Shown: piece by piece, positions 41,748 to 51,054 of the stretch
How positions within the stretch are numbered: position 1 is the first letter of the stretch
Layout: the number at the start of each line of letters is the position of its first letter
Assembly: GCF_900537175.1 (NCBI RefSeq)
Contig: NZ_LS999833.1
Span: 124,001-188,000, forward strand
Length of the DNA: 64,000 bases
DNA from: Lentilitoribacter sp. Alg239-R112
GTDB taxonomy: Bacteria; Pseudomonadota; Alphaproteobacteria; Rhizobiales; Rhizobiaceae
Reading direction: 5' to 3'
Notes under the pieces: generated by a model
Told to the model about the DNA's origin: nothing
The model's database searches: none
What the model saw: the letters and a program-made list of their open reading frames with translations, nothing else
Position numbers and translations under genes: made by a program

Positions 41748-43376
41748 TTAACCGCCAAGTTTGCGCGATTGATTTAGCCCGATGACCAAACTGACACACA
41801 TGGCTAGAAGTACGATGGTAAATGGAAATCCTGTACTTACAGCCATGGCCTGAAGCGCCGTTAATGCGCCCGAACCGCCGACCAACAGCAGAGTTGCCGC
41901 GACGATACCTTCAAAGCTACACCAGAAAACACGTTGCGATACTGGCGCTTCGGTTTTCCCGCCTGCGGTTATTGTATCAATAACGAGTGAACCTGAGTCA
42001 GATGATGTTACAAAGAACACCAGAACCAAAACAATGCCGATAAAGGATGTTAAACCAGCTAATGGCAATGGTTTGAGCATCTCAAACAGTTTCAATTCAA
42101 GCGCTGCATCTTTGACCGGAGCCGCAGCATCGGCAACCACTTGTGAAATTGCTGTTCCGCCAAATACGCCCATCCACAAAACGCTGACAAGCGCTGGAAT
42201 GACCATAACGCAGAAAACAAATTCTCGCACTGAGCGTCCACGTGACACGCGGGCAATGAACATGCCGACAAAAGGCGACCAGGAGATCCACCATGCCCAG
42301 TAAAATGAAGTCCAACCTTGCGAGAAGTTCGCATCTTCGCGGCCAAACGGCATCGAAAGCGGAACAACATTGGCTATGTAAGCTGCGCCGCCGGAGAAGA
42401 TTGTGGAAATGATGTCCCCTGTTGGCCCGACAAACAATATGAAAACCAGCAACAAGGCCGCCAACGCGATATTGACTTCGGAAAGAATTTTAACACCACC
42501 ATCCAGACCGCGAATAACGGAAATGAGCGCCAATGCAGTGATGATCGCAATCAACAATACCTTTGCACCATTACCAGTTCCCCAGCCAAATAGATGGTTG
42601 AGACCTGCGAGCGCTTGTTCTGTGCCAAAACCAAGTGAAGTGGCGAGGCCAAAAAGGGTTGCAAAGACCGCAAGGATATCGATTGCATGTCCCCACCATC
42701 CCCAAATACGGTCACCCAGAAGCGGATAAAAAGCAGAGCGAAGCGTGAGCGGCAGGCCACGATTATACGTAAAAAACGCAAGCGAAAGCGCAACAACAGC
42801 ATAGATTGCCCAAGGATGTAAAGCCCAATGGAAAATGGTTGCGGCCATGCCTAGATCACGCGCAGCATCCACATCGCCGGCGGCAGCGCCAAGCGGTGCC
42901 CAGTCTGTACGAACACCGCCCTCTACTGCCGTTCCCCCCATCGAGGACGCAAAATGTGACATCGGCTCCGAAACACCGAAGAACATAAGGCCGATCCCCA
43001 TACCGGCCGCAAATAACATGGCAAACCAACCCAAATAACCATAGTCGGCTTTAGCGTCTTTACCACCAAGTCGAATTTTCCCAAGTGGTGTGACCATTAA
43101 TAGGAAGCAAAGCAACACGAAGACATTTGCTGCGCTTAGGAAGAACCAATCAAATGTCGATGTAAGGAACGGTCGTAACCAACCAAAAAAATCGGTTGCC
43201 CCTTGCTGAAACATCAATGTAATCAGAACAAACGCGACAATTGACAAAGCGGACACCAAAAATACCGGATTATGAATATCCAAACCAAATGGTGTGATGT
43301 TATGTTGACCGATCTTAAAATCGGTCTCGATTGGGTTAGGCGCTACCGCACCCGAAGTATCTGATTCTTCTGCCAT
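41748..43376 (-). CDS. BCCT-family betaine/choline/carnitine transporter
   Basis: 542 residues from ATG 43374-43376. About 12 helices carry the BCCT signatures MLFAAGMGIGLMFFGVSEPMSHFA (the glycine-rich TM3 stretch) and the TM8 tryptophan block FSQGWTSFYWAWWISWSPFVGMFIARVSRGRSVREF. The N-terminal cytosolic region is acidic and Pro/Asn-rich. BCCT proteins import quaternary ammonium osmolytes with Na+ or H+. The loop after TM5 (GGTAVEGGVRTDWAPLGAAAGD) is longer than in BetP-type proteins. A marine or salt-exposed life style fits. Confidence 0.93.
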   Translation of the reverse strand: MAEESDTSGAVAPNPIETDFKIGQHNITPFGLDIHNPVFLVSALSIVAFVLITLMFQQGATDFFGWLRPFLTSTFDWFFLSAANVFVLLCFLLMVTPLGKIRLGGKDAKADYGYLGWFAMLFAAGMGIGLMFFGVSEPMSHFASSMGGTAVEGGVRTDWAPLGAAAGDVDAARDLGMAATIFHWALHPWAIYAVVALSLAFFTYNRGLPLTLRSAFYPLLGDRIWGWWGHAIDILAVFATLFGLATSLGFGTEQALAGLNHLFGWGTGNGAKVLLIAIITALALISVIRGLDGGVKILSEVNIALAALLLVFILFVGPTGDIISTIFSGGAAYIANVVPLSMPFGREDANFSQGWTSFYWAWWISWSPFVGMFIARVSRGRSVREFVFCVMVIPALVSVLWMGVFGGTAISQVVADAAAPVKDAALELKLFEMLKPLPLAGLTSFIGIVLVLVFFVTSSDSGSLVIDTITAGGKTEAPVSQRVFWCSFEGIVAATLLLVGGSGALTALQAMAVSTGFPFTIVLLAMCVSLVIGLNQSRKLGG

Positions 43377-43679
43377 GTTTCTCTCCAATGACATTGCGTT
43401 GCGTGGCTGACATCTGCCTTTAAAAAATAACGAACCAGACAGAGCTAAGCCAGACTCAGTCAGCACCATACAGGCTGATCCCAGACTAAACAAATTCAGT
43501 CTGAACCACTCGGGCATTGCAGGTCAACTTTTTTCCTAAATATTGGTATTATTGACAAAATTCCCGTAGGAAAACGCTTCATAAGCGCTGATATCTTGCC
43601 TTTATCAACAATTTCACCTTCTCATCCTTAAGGCAGATATGCGAATTTAGCGGAAATTGACATCAGCTCAAAAGTTATC

Positions 43680-43695
43680 TACTACAATCATAGTA
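43680..43695. promoter_or_regulatory. Probable BlaI operator, upstream of blaI-like gene
   Basis: TACTACA (43680-43686), AT, CATAGTA (43689-43695) matches the BlaI/MecI operator pattern TACTACA-n2-TGTAGTA with two changes in the right arm. It lies 45 bases before the regulator ATG in the 364-base gap to the BCCT gene. A closer match stands at 45159-45180. The remainder of the gap shows nothing else. Confidence 0.6.
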
Positions 43696-43740
43696 ATTGG
43701 AGCGTTCGTATGCCATTGAGCACGGTTGGGGAGAGATTAT

Positions 43741-44127
43741 ATGAAATCTGAGAAGCTTTCAAAATCCGAGCTTGAGGTTATGGTTGTGCTTTGGAGTTTG
43801 GGCAAAGGCACTGCCAGTGATATTCAGCAAGAGCTGAATAATGATGATCATGCACCCCGCGAATATGCCTACACAACGATCGCTACACACCTTAATCGCA
43901 TGGTTGAAAAAGGTGCTGTTAAAGCAAAGAAAAAGGGGCGATCTTACGAGTTCGAACCGCTCGAAAGCCGATCAGATTTCGGTAGGTTTCGCCTTGCGGG
44001 TTTGCTTGATCAGTTTTTTGACGGTCGGGCATCTAGTCTGGCATCCCAATTTATCGAGGCAAACACGTTCACCGAGAAAGAATTAAACGAGCTTGAAGCG
44101 CTTATTGCTGAAAAGAAGTCAAAATGA
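43741..44127 (+). CDS. BlaI/MecI/CopY-family repressor
   Basis: 128 residues from ATG 43741. The winged helix KLSKSELEVMVVLWSLGKGTASDIQQELNN..REYAYTTIATHLNRMVEKGAVKAKKKGRSYEFEPL is the full BlaI signature (LEVMxVLW and TTIxTHLNRMxEKG). The short C-terminal dimerisation helices end DELEALIAEKKSK-like (ELNELEALIAEKKSK). BlaI proteins are cleaved by or released through a BlaR1 partner, which follows with an ATGA overlap. Its operator is seen before itself and before the permease operon. Confidence 0.9.
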   Translation: MKSEKLSKSELEVMVVLWSLGKGTASDIQQELNNDDHAPREYAYTTIATHLNRMVEKGAVKAKKKGRSYEFEPLESRSDFGRFRLAGLLDQFFDGRASSLASQFIEANTFTEKELNELEALIAEKKSK

Positions 44128-45161
44128 GTTTTGGGGAATATGCCATTACTGTCAATCTGGCACTGGCCCTAACCATTTTGTCGCTTGTGCTCGTAAAGAG
44201 CTTGCTTACATTTTGCCGCATTAATGTAACAGCCAGAACAGAAACAAGCGTCCTGCGGCTCACTTTGGTCGCCGTTATTGCAATGCCAATCGCCTTTATG
44301 TTGCTTGAAAAATCAAGCGGAGTTGCGATGGCCCCCATTAAAATTGTCGCGCAACCGGATGATTATTTGGGGGCGTATCTTGTTCATGTGTCAGACTATC
44401 TGAGCGATCAAAACAGTATTCATTTGCTATTTGTTCTTCTGGCGGGTGCAGGGGTAATGTTGGTTTTGATTGATATCCTGAAACTTTTCCATCTATCTGC
44501 GAGCAGCATCCCGCTCCGGCACCATGGCCGCGTAACCATACGCATTGGTGCGCCGCATACGCCGCCATGCGCTTATGTCCACCCTTGGGGCGTTACTGTC
44601 ATTATGCCGGCAGGTCTTATGAAACAGGATCAAAAATGTGCGTTCATCCATGAGATAACACATATACGTCGCGGTGATCTGGTTTGGAATTGGATCGCGT
44701 CATTTGCTGCCATAATCTTTGTTTGTAATCCGGCATTTTGGTGCTGGAGATGCTACCATACCCATATAAGTGAGATTGCCTGCGATAATGACGCGCTGGA
44801 CAGGCACATCACATCCCGATCAGCCTATGCGGAAAGCCTGCTTCGGATATCAAGCGCCATAAGGCAGAATTTGCATGCCACAAACCTGGCCGCACCCTTT
44901 GGGAGCCGGTCCCGCTTTCGCAAGACAGTCCTTCGAAACAGAATAGAACGGGCCATCAGCGGAGAGAAGATCAACCAATCCCGCTTTGCCGGTTTTGCAT
45001 TGTTATTGGCTGTTCTAAGCTGCAACATAACGCTTAATAATATTGACCTCAGCGCGCGCAGTTGGTCAGTTCAAAGGCTCGAACAATCGACAAATACCAA
45101 CCTTAAACGCATGAAATCAAATGAATTTTTGCGCCCCTTTGGATTAGTGCTTGCAATTTAA
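44124..45161 (+). CDS. BlaR1/M56-family membrane peptidase without a sensor domain
   Basis: 345 residues. About four N-terminal helices (for example EYAITVNLALALTILSLVLVKSLL) precede the M56 metalloprotease part, with the zinc motif FIHEITHIRRGDLVWNW (H176-E-x-x-H180) and the later ACDNDALD block. A final helix (GFALLLAVLSCNITL) is followed by a short tail of about 50 residues. Classical BlaR1 is about 600 residues because it adds a penicillin-binding sensor; here that domain is absent, so the stimulus must be something else. The stop lies inside the next operator. Confidence 0.85.
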   Translation: MSFGEYAITVNLALALTILSLVLVKSLLTFCRINVTARTETSVLRLTLVAVIAMPIAFMLLEKSSGVAMAPIKIVAQPDDYLGAYLVHVSDYLSDQNSIHLLFVLLAGAGVMLVLIDILKLFHLSASSIPLRHHGRVTIRIGAPHTPPCAYVHPWGVTVIMPAGLMKQDQKCAFIHEITHIRRGDLVWNWIASFAAIIFVCNPAFWCWRCYHTHISEIACDNDALDRHITSRSAYAESLLRISSAIRQNLHATNLAAPFGSRSRFRKTVLRNRIERAISGEKINQSRFAGFALLLAVLSCNITLNNIDLSARSWSVQRLEQSTNTNLKRMKSNEFLRPFGLVLAI

Positions 45162-45180
45162 TACTACATTTGTAGTATTA
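45159..45180. promoter_or_regulatory. BlaI operator before the permease operon
   Basis: TAATACTACA (45159-45168), TT, TGTAGTATTA (45171-45180): perfect 10-bp arms containing TACTACA/TGTAGTA, the classic BlaI/MecI site. It overlaps the stop of the M56 gene and stands 23 bases before the permease ATG and its AAGGGGGG ribosome site. This is an internal promoter or attenuation point of the same cluster. Confidence 0.85.
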
Positions 45181-45203
45181 TCTCATCAAGGGGGGATTAT
45201 GCC

Positions 45204-46058
45204 ATGACACGGAATGGGAATAATGCATGGTATTATTTGCTGCCAACTGCGTTGTTTTTGATTGCTATGGGGTTTGCCCCATTGATGACGGTGATCAATT
45301 ATTCGGTTCAGGACAGTTTTGCCGGCGATCAATATTTTTGGGTTGGCACACAATGGTATGAGCAGATGTTCCGTTCCATAGCCTTTTGGCAAACACTTGG
45401 CCGGACCATTCTATTCTCATTTCTGACGCTAACGATACAGATTTTCCTCGGTATATTTATTGCCCGCAAGCTTTATTTGTCGGGTAAGTTTGACCAGTTC
45501 TTCATCGCCATTTTTGCACTCCCCCTGCTTATACCATGGATCGTTGTCGGTTTTTTATGGCGCCATGCGGTGAATGCAGATGTCGGGTTAATCGGCGCCA
45601 CAGCATCGCATTTCGGTATAGATATTGATCTCAATTCCGTCGTATGGGTCTGGGGCACGATCATTGTCATGGATGTGTGGCACTGGACATCTTTAACGGT
45701 AATCTTGTGTTATGCAGGTTATGTTTCCATCCCTAAACAATATTTCTTTGCGGCGAAAATAGATGGTGCGCAAGAATGGGCAACATTTCGCTATATCGAA
45801 TTACCGCGATTGAAGAATGTATTGACGATTAGCCTGCTGTTGCGGTTGGCCGATAGTTTAATGATTTACACCGAACCGCTGATGATCAGTCGCGGTGGTC
45901 CGCATGTATCCTCCACATTTTTATCTCAGGAGCTTATCAAAACAGCAATGCAGGAGTTCAATCTTGGTGAAGCCGGAGCTTTGTCTGTGTTTTACCTGCT
46001 TTTGATGATCTCAGTTGCCTGGGTGTTCTATAAATCAATACGAGGTGCAAATGTCTGA
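45204..46058 (+). CDS. MalF-type ABC sugar transporter permease
   Basis: 284 residues with six helices. LLPTALFLIAMGFAPLMTVINYSV opens the first, and the EAA-loop AAKIDGAQEWATFRYIELPRLKN (about residues 189-211) docks to an ATPase. MDVWHWTSLTVILCYAGYVSIP and YTEPLMISRGGP are typical of sugar/polyol permeases. No binding protein or ATPase is encoded nearby, so the complex must borrow them from elsewhere. Translation begins just after a perfect BlaI operator. Confidence 0.88.
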   Translation: MTRNGNNAWYYLLPTALFLIAMGFAPLMTVINYSVQDSFAGDQYFWVGTQWYEQMFRSIAFWQTLGRTILFSFLTLTIQIFLGIFIARKLYLSGKFDQFFIAIFALPLLIPWIVVGFLWRHAVNADVGLIGATASHFGIDIDLNSVVWVWGTIIVMDVWHWTSLTVILCYAGYVSIPKQYFFAAKIDGAQEWATFRYIELPRLKNVLTISLLLRLADSLMIYTEPLMISRGGPHVSSTFLSQELIKTAMQEFNLGEAGALSVFYLLLMISVAWVFYKSIRGANV

Positions 46059-46878
46059 CACCCCGCTTTCCGGCAAACGACGTTTTTCGAAGTCGGTTTT
46101 GCTCTTCTCAGCTTTTTTGCTGGTGCCAATATATTGGCTTGTTGTGTTGAGCCTTCAACCCAACCTGGTGAGCGAAACATCGGCAAACATCATCCCAAAT
46201 TCAATCACTTTGGAAAATTACAGATACATTTTTTCGCAAAAGAACTGGGTCGATGGATATGTAAATACCGCTATTTTTGTTGCGATCAATGTTCTTATTA
46301 CTGTTTCGATCTCGCTGCCCGCAGCCTATGCTTTTTCTCGGTTCCTGTTCATTGGGCGCGAACATGCTTTCTTCTTTGTATTCATTTTTCGCCTCGTTCC
46401 ACCGGCGATCATGATCATTCCGTTTGTGCAGATGTTTTCCGCTGTGAATATGATCGATACCCATTTTGCTGTCGCGCTCGCGCACGGGGTTTTCACCATT
46501 CCTATTTCTATTTGGATTCTGGAGGGGTTTATTTCCGCTATTCCAAAAGAAATGGAGGAAGCTGCTTTTGTTGACGGCTATAGTCGCTTTAGCTTCTTTA
46601 TTAAAATACTCCTGCCGCAGATCAAAACAGGGATAGGCGTGGCGATATTTTTTAGCTTCATGTTCTCATGGGTCGAGCTTACAATTGCCAATGCGCTGAC
46701 CACTGTTGATGCCAAGCCCATTGGCGTGGTGATGCGTATTGTGGCCTCACCGTTGGGACAGGTGCATATAGGAATTTCGTCTGCGGCCAGTGTTCTTATG
46801 ATAGTTCCCGGACTCATATTGGTTTGGTTATTGCGCAAACATCTTGCTCGGGGATTTTCAATGGGGAGAGTGGGATGA
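46051..46878 (+). CDS. MalG-type ABC sugar transporter permease
   Basis: 275 residues from ATG 46051, overlapping the preceding stop by eight bases. There are six helices, with the MalG-type start LLFSAFLLVPIYWLVVLSLQP, TAIFVAINVLITVSISLPAAYAFSRF, FVFIFRLVPPAIMIIPF and the EAA-loop EAAFVDGYSRFSFFIKILLPQIKTG. With the upstream MalF-type protein it forms the membrane channel of an importer. The next gene overlaps its stop as ATGA. Confidence 0.9.
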   Translation: MSDTPLSGKRRFSKSVLLFSAFLLVPIYWLVVLSLQPNLVSETSANIIPNSITLENYRYIFSQKNWVDGYVNTAIFVAINVLITVSISLPAAYAFSRFLFIGREHAFFFVFIFRLVPPAIMIIPFVQMFSAVNMIDTHFAVALAHGVFTIPISIWILEGFISAIPKEMEEAAFVDGYSRFSFFIKILLPQIKTGIGVAIFFSFMFSWVELTIANALTTVDAKPIGVVMRIVASPLGQVHIGISSAASVLMIVPGLILVWLLRKHLARGFSMGRVG

Positions 46879-47489
46879 GATATTCGTTTTTTGCAGTTTG
46901 CGCGCTGGCAGCGTTGTTGTGTGCGCCGGCTGCAGCGTTTGAGAAAATTGATCTTACTATAAGGGACGTGATGACACGATCAGCCCTTTTATTTGCAGCA
47001 GAAGGCACCAAAGCTGCAATTCTGGTTCATCAATCTGGAAAGGATGCAGCAAGTTGGGGCAGGTTTGCTGAACAATTGCAGACGTCTGGCATTGAAACAT
47101 TGGCACTGGAATCCGTCGCAACAGAGGATATTGATGCCGGCATTGATTTTTTGACAGCAAAAGGGAAATCGCAATTCGTTCTCGTTGGCGCCAGTATTGG
47201 GGGCGGTGCTGCGCAAAATGTGTTTGGAAAACGAGATGCAGACGGTATCACACACCTCATCCTGTTAGGAACAGTGCGTGGTGACACGGCGCGCGCTGTT
47301 GGTGTGAAAAAGCTTTTCATCGTCACCGAAAATGACTTTTTCTCACAGCAAACTCACACCAGCTTCCAAAAAGCCAGCGAACCCAAAAAGTTGGTCATTT
47401 TTCCAGGCAATGCACACGCACAAGATATGTTTGAGCAAGATTACGGTGACGACCTGACAGCAACGATACGTGAGTTCATACAAAACTGA
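46875..47489 (+). CDS. Exported alpha/beta-hydrolase-fold protein
   Basis: 204 residues from ATG 46875 (ATGA overlap with the permease). The signal peptide is SFFAVCALAALLCAPAAAF. AILVHQSGKDAASWGRFAEQLQTSGIETLALES is strand 3 with the oxyanion region. FVLVGASIGGGAAQNV gives the nucleophile elbow G-A-S107-I-G, and PGNAHAQDMF the catalytic His181. An Asp/Glu near TENDFF may complete the triad. A secreted serine hydrolase coupled to two sugar-type permeases suggests it releases the imported ligand outside the cell (inference). Confidence 0.8.
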   Translation: MRYSFFAVCALAALLCAPAAAFEKIDLTIRDVMTRSALLFAAEGTKAAILVHQSGKDAASWGRFAEQLQTSGIETLALESVATEDIDAGIDFLTAKGKSQFVLVGASIGGGAAQNVFGKRDADGITHLILLGTVRGDTARAVGVKKLFIVTENDFFSQQTHTSFQKASEPKKLVIFPGNAHAQDMFEQDYGDDLTATIREFIQN

Positions 47490-47552
47490 CCCCACTGGCA
47501 AAACTAACCCCACTGGCAAAACTAACCACGCTGGCAAAACTGACCCCACTCG
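47481..47552. repeat. 18-bp tandem repeat, four copies
   Basis: Four consecutive 18-base units: CAAAACTGACCCCACTGG (47481-47498), CAAAACTAACCCCACTGG, CAAAACTAACCACGCTGG and CAAAACTGACCCCACTCG (to 47552). The stop codon of the hydrolase (47487-47489) lies in the first unit, so the repeat starts within the last codons. It is not an obvious terminator. Confidence 0.9.
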
Positions 47553-47648
47553 AAAGCGGAGCCATTAGCATTCAGTATTTGAGACGAGCAAGCCAGACAA
47601 AGGTGCTGCCAATCCTATCTTGGAACACCTTTGCTCGCTAATAAACCG

Positions 47649-49364
47649 CTATGCGGCGGCGGCAGTCGCGACTGGTGCGGAATGAACATTCGAACCATCA
47701 CGTTCCTGCACTAGCCTGAACTCTGCCAGTAGAGCATTTAGCTGCCCGACTTCCGTCGCCAGAGAATAACTTGACGCTGTGACTTCTTCTGCCATGGCAG
47801 CATTTTGCTGTGTGCCCTGATCAATAGAATTCACCGCTTTATTCACCTCTTGCAAGCCAGTTGCCTGTTCTTGTGTGGCAACATCAATCTTGCCAAAATG
47901 CTCGCTTACATCTGTGACATATGTGACGATCGACTTGAGAGCTTCGCCGGTTTCTGCAACCAGCTCAACACCAGATTGCACTTGGCTACCTGATCGGTTG
48001 ATAAGATCTTTAATTTCTTTCGCAGCCGTCGCAGATCTTTGAGCAAGTTCTCTCACTTCTTGTGCAACAACAGCAAAGCCTTTACCTGCGTCCCCTGCCC
48101 GAGCGGCTTCCACACCAGCATTGAGAGCCAGCAGGTTTGTCTGAAACGCAATATCATCAATAACGCCAATGATATCGGCAACCTGATCAGACGATTCCCG
48201 AATATCAGACATAGCTGATACGGCTTTATTGACGACTTCACCAGACCGCTCGGCTTCCTCTTTTGTTGTTTTGACCAGTTTACCAGCTTCATTTGCCAAC
48301 TGAGCGGTTGAATCAACATTGACTGTGATTTCTTCAATCGCAGCGGCTGTTTCTTCCACAGCGGCAGCCTGTTGTTCTGTTCGTTTTGATAACTCATCCG
48401 ATGCGCTACGAATTTCAGACGAACCATTGTTGATTTCATTAGCGTTTTGGCCAACCTGCAACAAAGTTGCATTCAAGGTACTTATAGAATGATTGAAATC
48501 TTCTCTCAGTTGATCAAGCGAAGGTATGAACTCTTCGTCGATGGATTGGTCCAGCTCACAATTTGCAAGTTTTTTAAGACCTGTTCCTATTGCGTCCACG
48601 GCATGCACACGACCGGTAATATCAGTTGCAAATTTTACAACTTTAAACACTTTACCATTCATATCAAAAATCGGGTTATAGGAGGCTTGTATCCAAATTT
48701 CCTCTCCCGATTTAGCTATTCGTTTAAACTCTGCAGCAACAAATTCTCCAGCTGCCAACTTGTTCCAAAACTCAACATATTCTTGGCTCTGCGCATATTC
48801 TTTCTCAACAAACATTCTATGATGTTGGCCCTGAATTTCAGATAATTCATACCCGACAGCACCACAAAAATTCTCATTCGCTGTTAAAATGGTTCCGTCT
48901 GTTGTGAACTCAATGACGGCCTGAGCCCTGGAAATTGCCTCGATTTTCCCTTTATCTTCGGACGATTCCAATTTCGCTGCGGTAATATCTGAAGCAAATT
49001 TTATAACTTTTACCGGCTTACCACCGCGACCCAAAACAGGGTTATAAGTGGCTTGAATCCATATTTCCTTGCCGCCCTTGCCAAAGCGCTTATACTCGCC
49101 GGCATCAAGCTTGCCTGCCGCCAGATTTTCCCAAAACTCTTTATAAGCGGGACTTGCAGCCTCATCCGGATCAACAAACATTGAATGATGCTTGCCAACA
49201 ATTTCACTTTTGTCATAACCAATAGCCGAGCAAAAGTTCTCATTAGCAGTTAGAATATTTCCGCTACAATCAAATTCAATAATCGCTAGAGATTTATGTA
49301 ATGCTTTAAGAATAGCATCTGAGTTTGAGATAGGACCAAGTATATTTAGCAAAGGAATCCCCAT
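47649..49364 (-). CDS. Cytoplasmic PAS-PAS chemoreceptor (MCP)
   Basis: 571 residues from ATG 49362-49364 (a GTG two codons upstream is possible). Two similar PAS domains occur at residues about 12-135 and 138-258; both contain ANENFC and EIWIQA-YNP and end FA(S/T)DIT, so the second arose by internal duplication. There is no membrane helix. The MCP domain has the hairpin tip [42 protein letters not shown]. The redundant PAS pair and cytosolic location fit a redox or ligand sensor coupled to CheA/CheW. It is convergent with the hydrolase gene. Confidence 0.92.
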   Translation of the reverse strand: MGIPLLNILGPISNSDAILKALHKSLAIIEFDCSGNILTANENFCSAIGYDKSEIVGKHHSMFVDPDEAASPAYKEFWENLAAGKLDAGEYKRFGKGGKEIWIQATYNPVLGRGGKPVKVIKFASDITAAKLESSEDKGKIEAISRAQAVIEFTTDGTILTANENFCGAVGYELSEIQGQHHRMFVEKEYAQSQEYVEFWNKLAAGEFVAAEFKRIAKSGEEIWIQASYNPIFDMNGKVFKVVKFATDITGRVHAVDAIGTGLKKLANCELDQSIDEEFIPSLDQLREDFNHSISTLNATLLQVGQNANEINNGSSEIRSASDELSKRTEQQAAAVEETAAAIEEITVNVDSTAQLANEAGKLVKTTKEEAERSGEVVNKAVSAMSDIRESSDQVADIIGVIDDIAFQTNLLALNAGVEAARAGDAGKGFAVVAQEVRELAQRSATAAKEIKDLINRSGSQVQSGVELVAETGEALKSIVTYVTDVSEHFGKIDVATQEQATGLQEVNKAVNSIDQGTQQNAAMAEEVTASSYSLATEVGQLNALLAEFRLVQERDGSNVHSAPVATAAAA

Positions 49365-49867
49365 TATCACTTATCTGTTGAAACAAATGTCTAAATCCTA
49401 TGAATTTGCAAATAGGTGAGGCTGGTGCAGCCTTCAAATTCGAGAGTATCTCAAATGGTGACATTCGTTCTTACCTTTAACGCATCATCATCATGACGAC
49501 CGAGAAAGTCTGGACTACCCGATCATGGGGTAATAGTTCTGTTCTCAACGCAAAATTGCGCCTTAGAATGCCACTATCATCGAATTTTGTGGTTAAAATT
49601 GCATGAATATCACTTAATCGGAAAAGATCATTGGCTATTTCATTGTTTTTACTCAACAATAACTGATCCTAAAATTGCATAAAGTTGCATAACGTTACGA
49701 AGAGAGCTTTGTTATATCGATATAGGTTAGTAAAATATGGGAACAGCTAATTGAAACAATCAATACAGATTTTCTTAGGAATTTTGCAACATATCAACTT
49801 TGTTTTAACCGCATAAAGAATGCCATAGCTCCATATTTCATAATCTATCAACACGGGTCTTTGACGA
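49365..49867. other. 500-base intergenic region
   Basis: This stretch separates the chemoreceptor start from the end of the beta-lactamase-fold gene. I see only short, unconvincing frames, repeated GCATAA/TTGCATAA stretches near 49670-49690, and AT-rich sequence after 49720. A promoter of the chemoreceptor must be here, but no clear -35/-10 pair could be fixed. Confidence 0.5.
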
Positions 49868-50977
49868 TTATTTCTTTGGCACTAGCGCAATCAGATTTTG
49901 AGTAAGTTCATCTATTCGTTCTGGCTTAAATACATTGGTTGCCGTAGCTACAACTAAATTTCTGTCTGGAACCAATATTAGCATAGCATACCACATCGTA
50001 TTGGAACCATTATGCCAGACAACCTGTCCCGTTTTATCCGAATTTTGGATCACCCACCCAAGGCCATAGTCTGACGAAACTGGAGATTGCATGATCTGGC
50101 AGCTTTCTTGGGTTAGAAATTCCGGCTGGTGCCCACTGCATGCACTCGTGTGTAATTGCCCCCATCTCGCCAAATCAGCCATGCTCAGGTGAATTGTTCC
50201 CGCTGGGCCCATCCATTTGGGGTTATCAGATACTAATTCTTGCGGCTCAACAGGGCTCTTAAACCCAAATGTGCTTTTATGTCCTCGAGGTGCATCTGTT
50301 TCCTGTGGTGCACCAAAACCTAATGACGACAGGCCAAAAGGCTGGGCAATCTCTGTTCTTATCGCGTCTTCCCATGTTTGCCCTGTCACCTCTTCAATTA
50401 TCAGCCCGGCTAAAACATAACCGGTATTGGAATATTCGAACCGGCCAATCTCACCTTTCAATGGCTTGTCCCACATAGCGGCAAGCACTGTGCGTCGACC
50501 TTCAAACGCTTCATCATCAAAGGTTTCTTCGGTAATTCGACCAGGTGCGTTAGACGGCATGCGCGCTGTGTGACTTAGAAGGTTTCGCAGGCTCACCGCT
50601 TTCCAATCCGAGTGCATCTGATCGCTGTATCTACTAAGATAACGCTCAATCGGGGCATCTAAATCCAATTGACCTTTCTCAACCAACCGCATGACCAATG
50701 TGGATGTAAATGATTTGCTAATAGAGCCGATATGCCAACGTGCATCATTGGGCACCATAATTGAACCGTTTTTAACAGTCGGCCCGGCGGTCATCACGAC
50801 AGGCTCGCCTTCACCTAACGCGTAAGATGCGCTGATTGCAAACCGCGAGTGCTTTTCTGAAAAGTCGTGAAAGGCCTCACTGAAACTTTTTTCTTGCGCC
50901 ATTGTCGAGACTGGAACCATCGAACAAACCAACATCTGAGAAATAAATACGAATAAAGAAGATTTTGATAAAACCAT
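49868..50977 (-). CDS. Exported beta-lactamase-fold serine hydrolase (class C/EstB-like)
   Basis: 369 residues. The signal peptide is SSLFVFISQMLVCSMVPVSTMA. The active-site SxxK is S85-I-S-K88 in WHIGSISKSFTSTLVMRL. The second motif Y182-S-N is in FEYSNTGYVLAGLIIEEVTG, and the third (HNGSN, replacing KTG) near residue 320 in VWHNGSNTMWYAM. This is the profile of the Beta-lactamase family of DD-peptidases, esterases and class C enzymes; real beta-lactam hydrolysis cannot be claimed. The gene is not preceded by a BlaI operator, so it is probably unrelated to the BlaI cluster 4 kb away. Confidence 0.88.
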   Translation of the reverse strand: MVLSKSSLFVFISQMLVCSMVPVSTMAQEKSFSEAFHDFSEKHSRFAISASYALGEGEPVVMTAGPTVKNGSIMVPNDARWHIGSISKSFTSTLVMRLVEKGQLDLDAPIERYLSRYSDQMHSDWKAVSLRNLLSHTARMPSNAPGRITEETFDDEAFEGRRTVLAAMWDKPLKGEIGRFEYSNTGYVLAGLIIEEVTGQTWEDAIRTEIAQPFGLSSLGFGAPQETDAPRGHKSTFGFKSPVEPQELVSDNPKWMGPAGTIHLSMADLARWGQLHTSACSGHQPEFLTQESCQIMQSPVSSDYGLGWVIQNSDKTGQVVWHNGSNTMWYAMLILVPDRNLVVATATNVFKPERIDELTQNLIALVPKK

Positions 50978-51054
50978 GTTACTAATTTGGGTTGGGTGAA
51001 CACGCTATTCAAGTCGCATAAAAATTATCTGCTAGGTTTAAACCGCAAATTCAA

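Noticed and set aside
49477-49659. A 60-codon minus-strand frame before the beta-lactamase-fold gene
   Set aside because: No ribosome site, no recognisable family, and a Met-rich end; not distinguishable from chance.
49868-50977. The beta-lactamase-fold gene as the target of the BlaI/M56 pair
   Set aside because: It lies on the opposite strand 2.4 kb from the cluster, and its upstream region has no TACTACA-type palindrome; the nearest operators are at 43680 and 45159.
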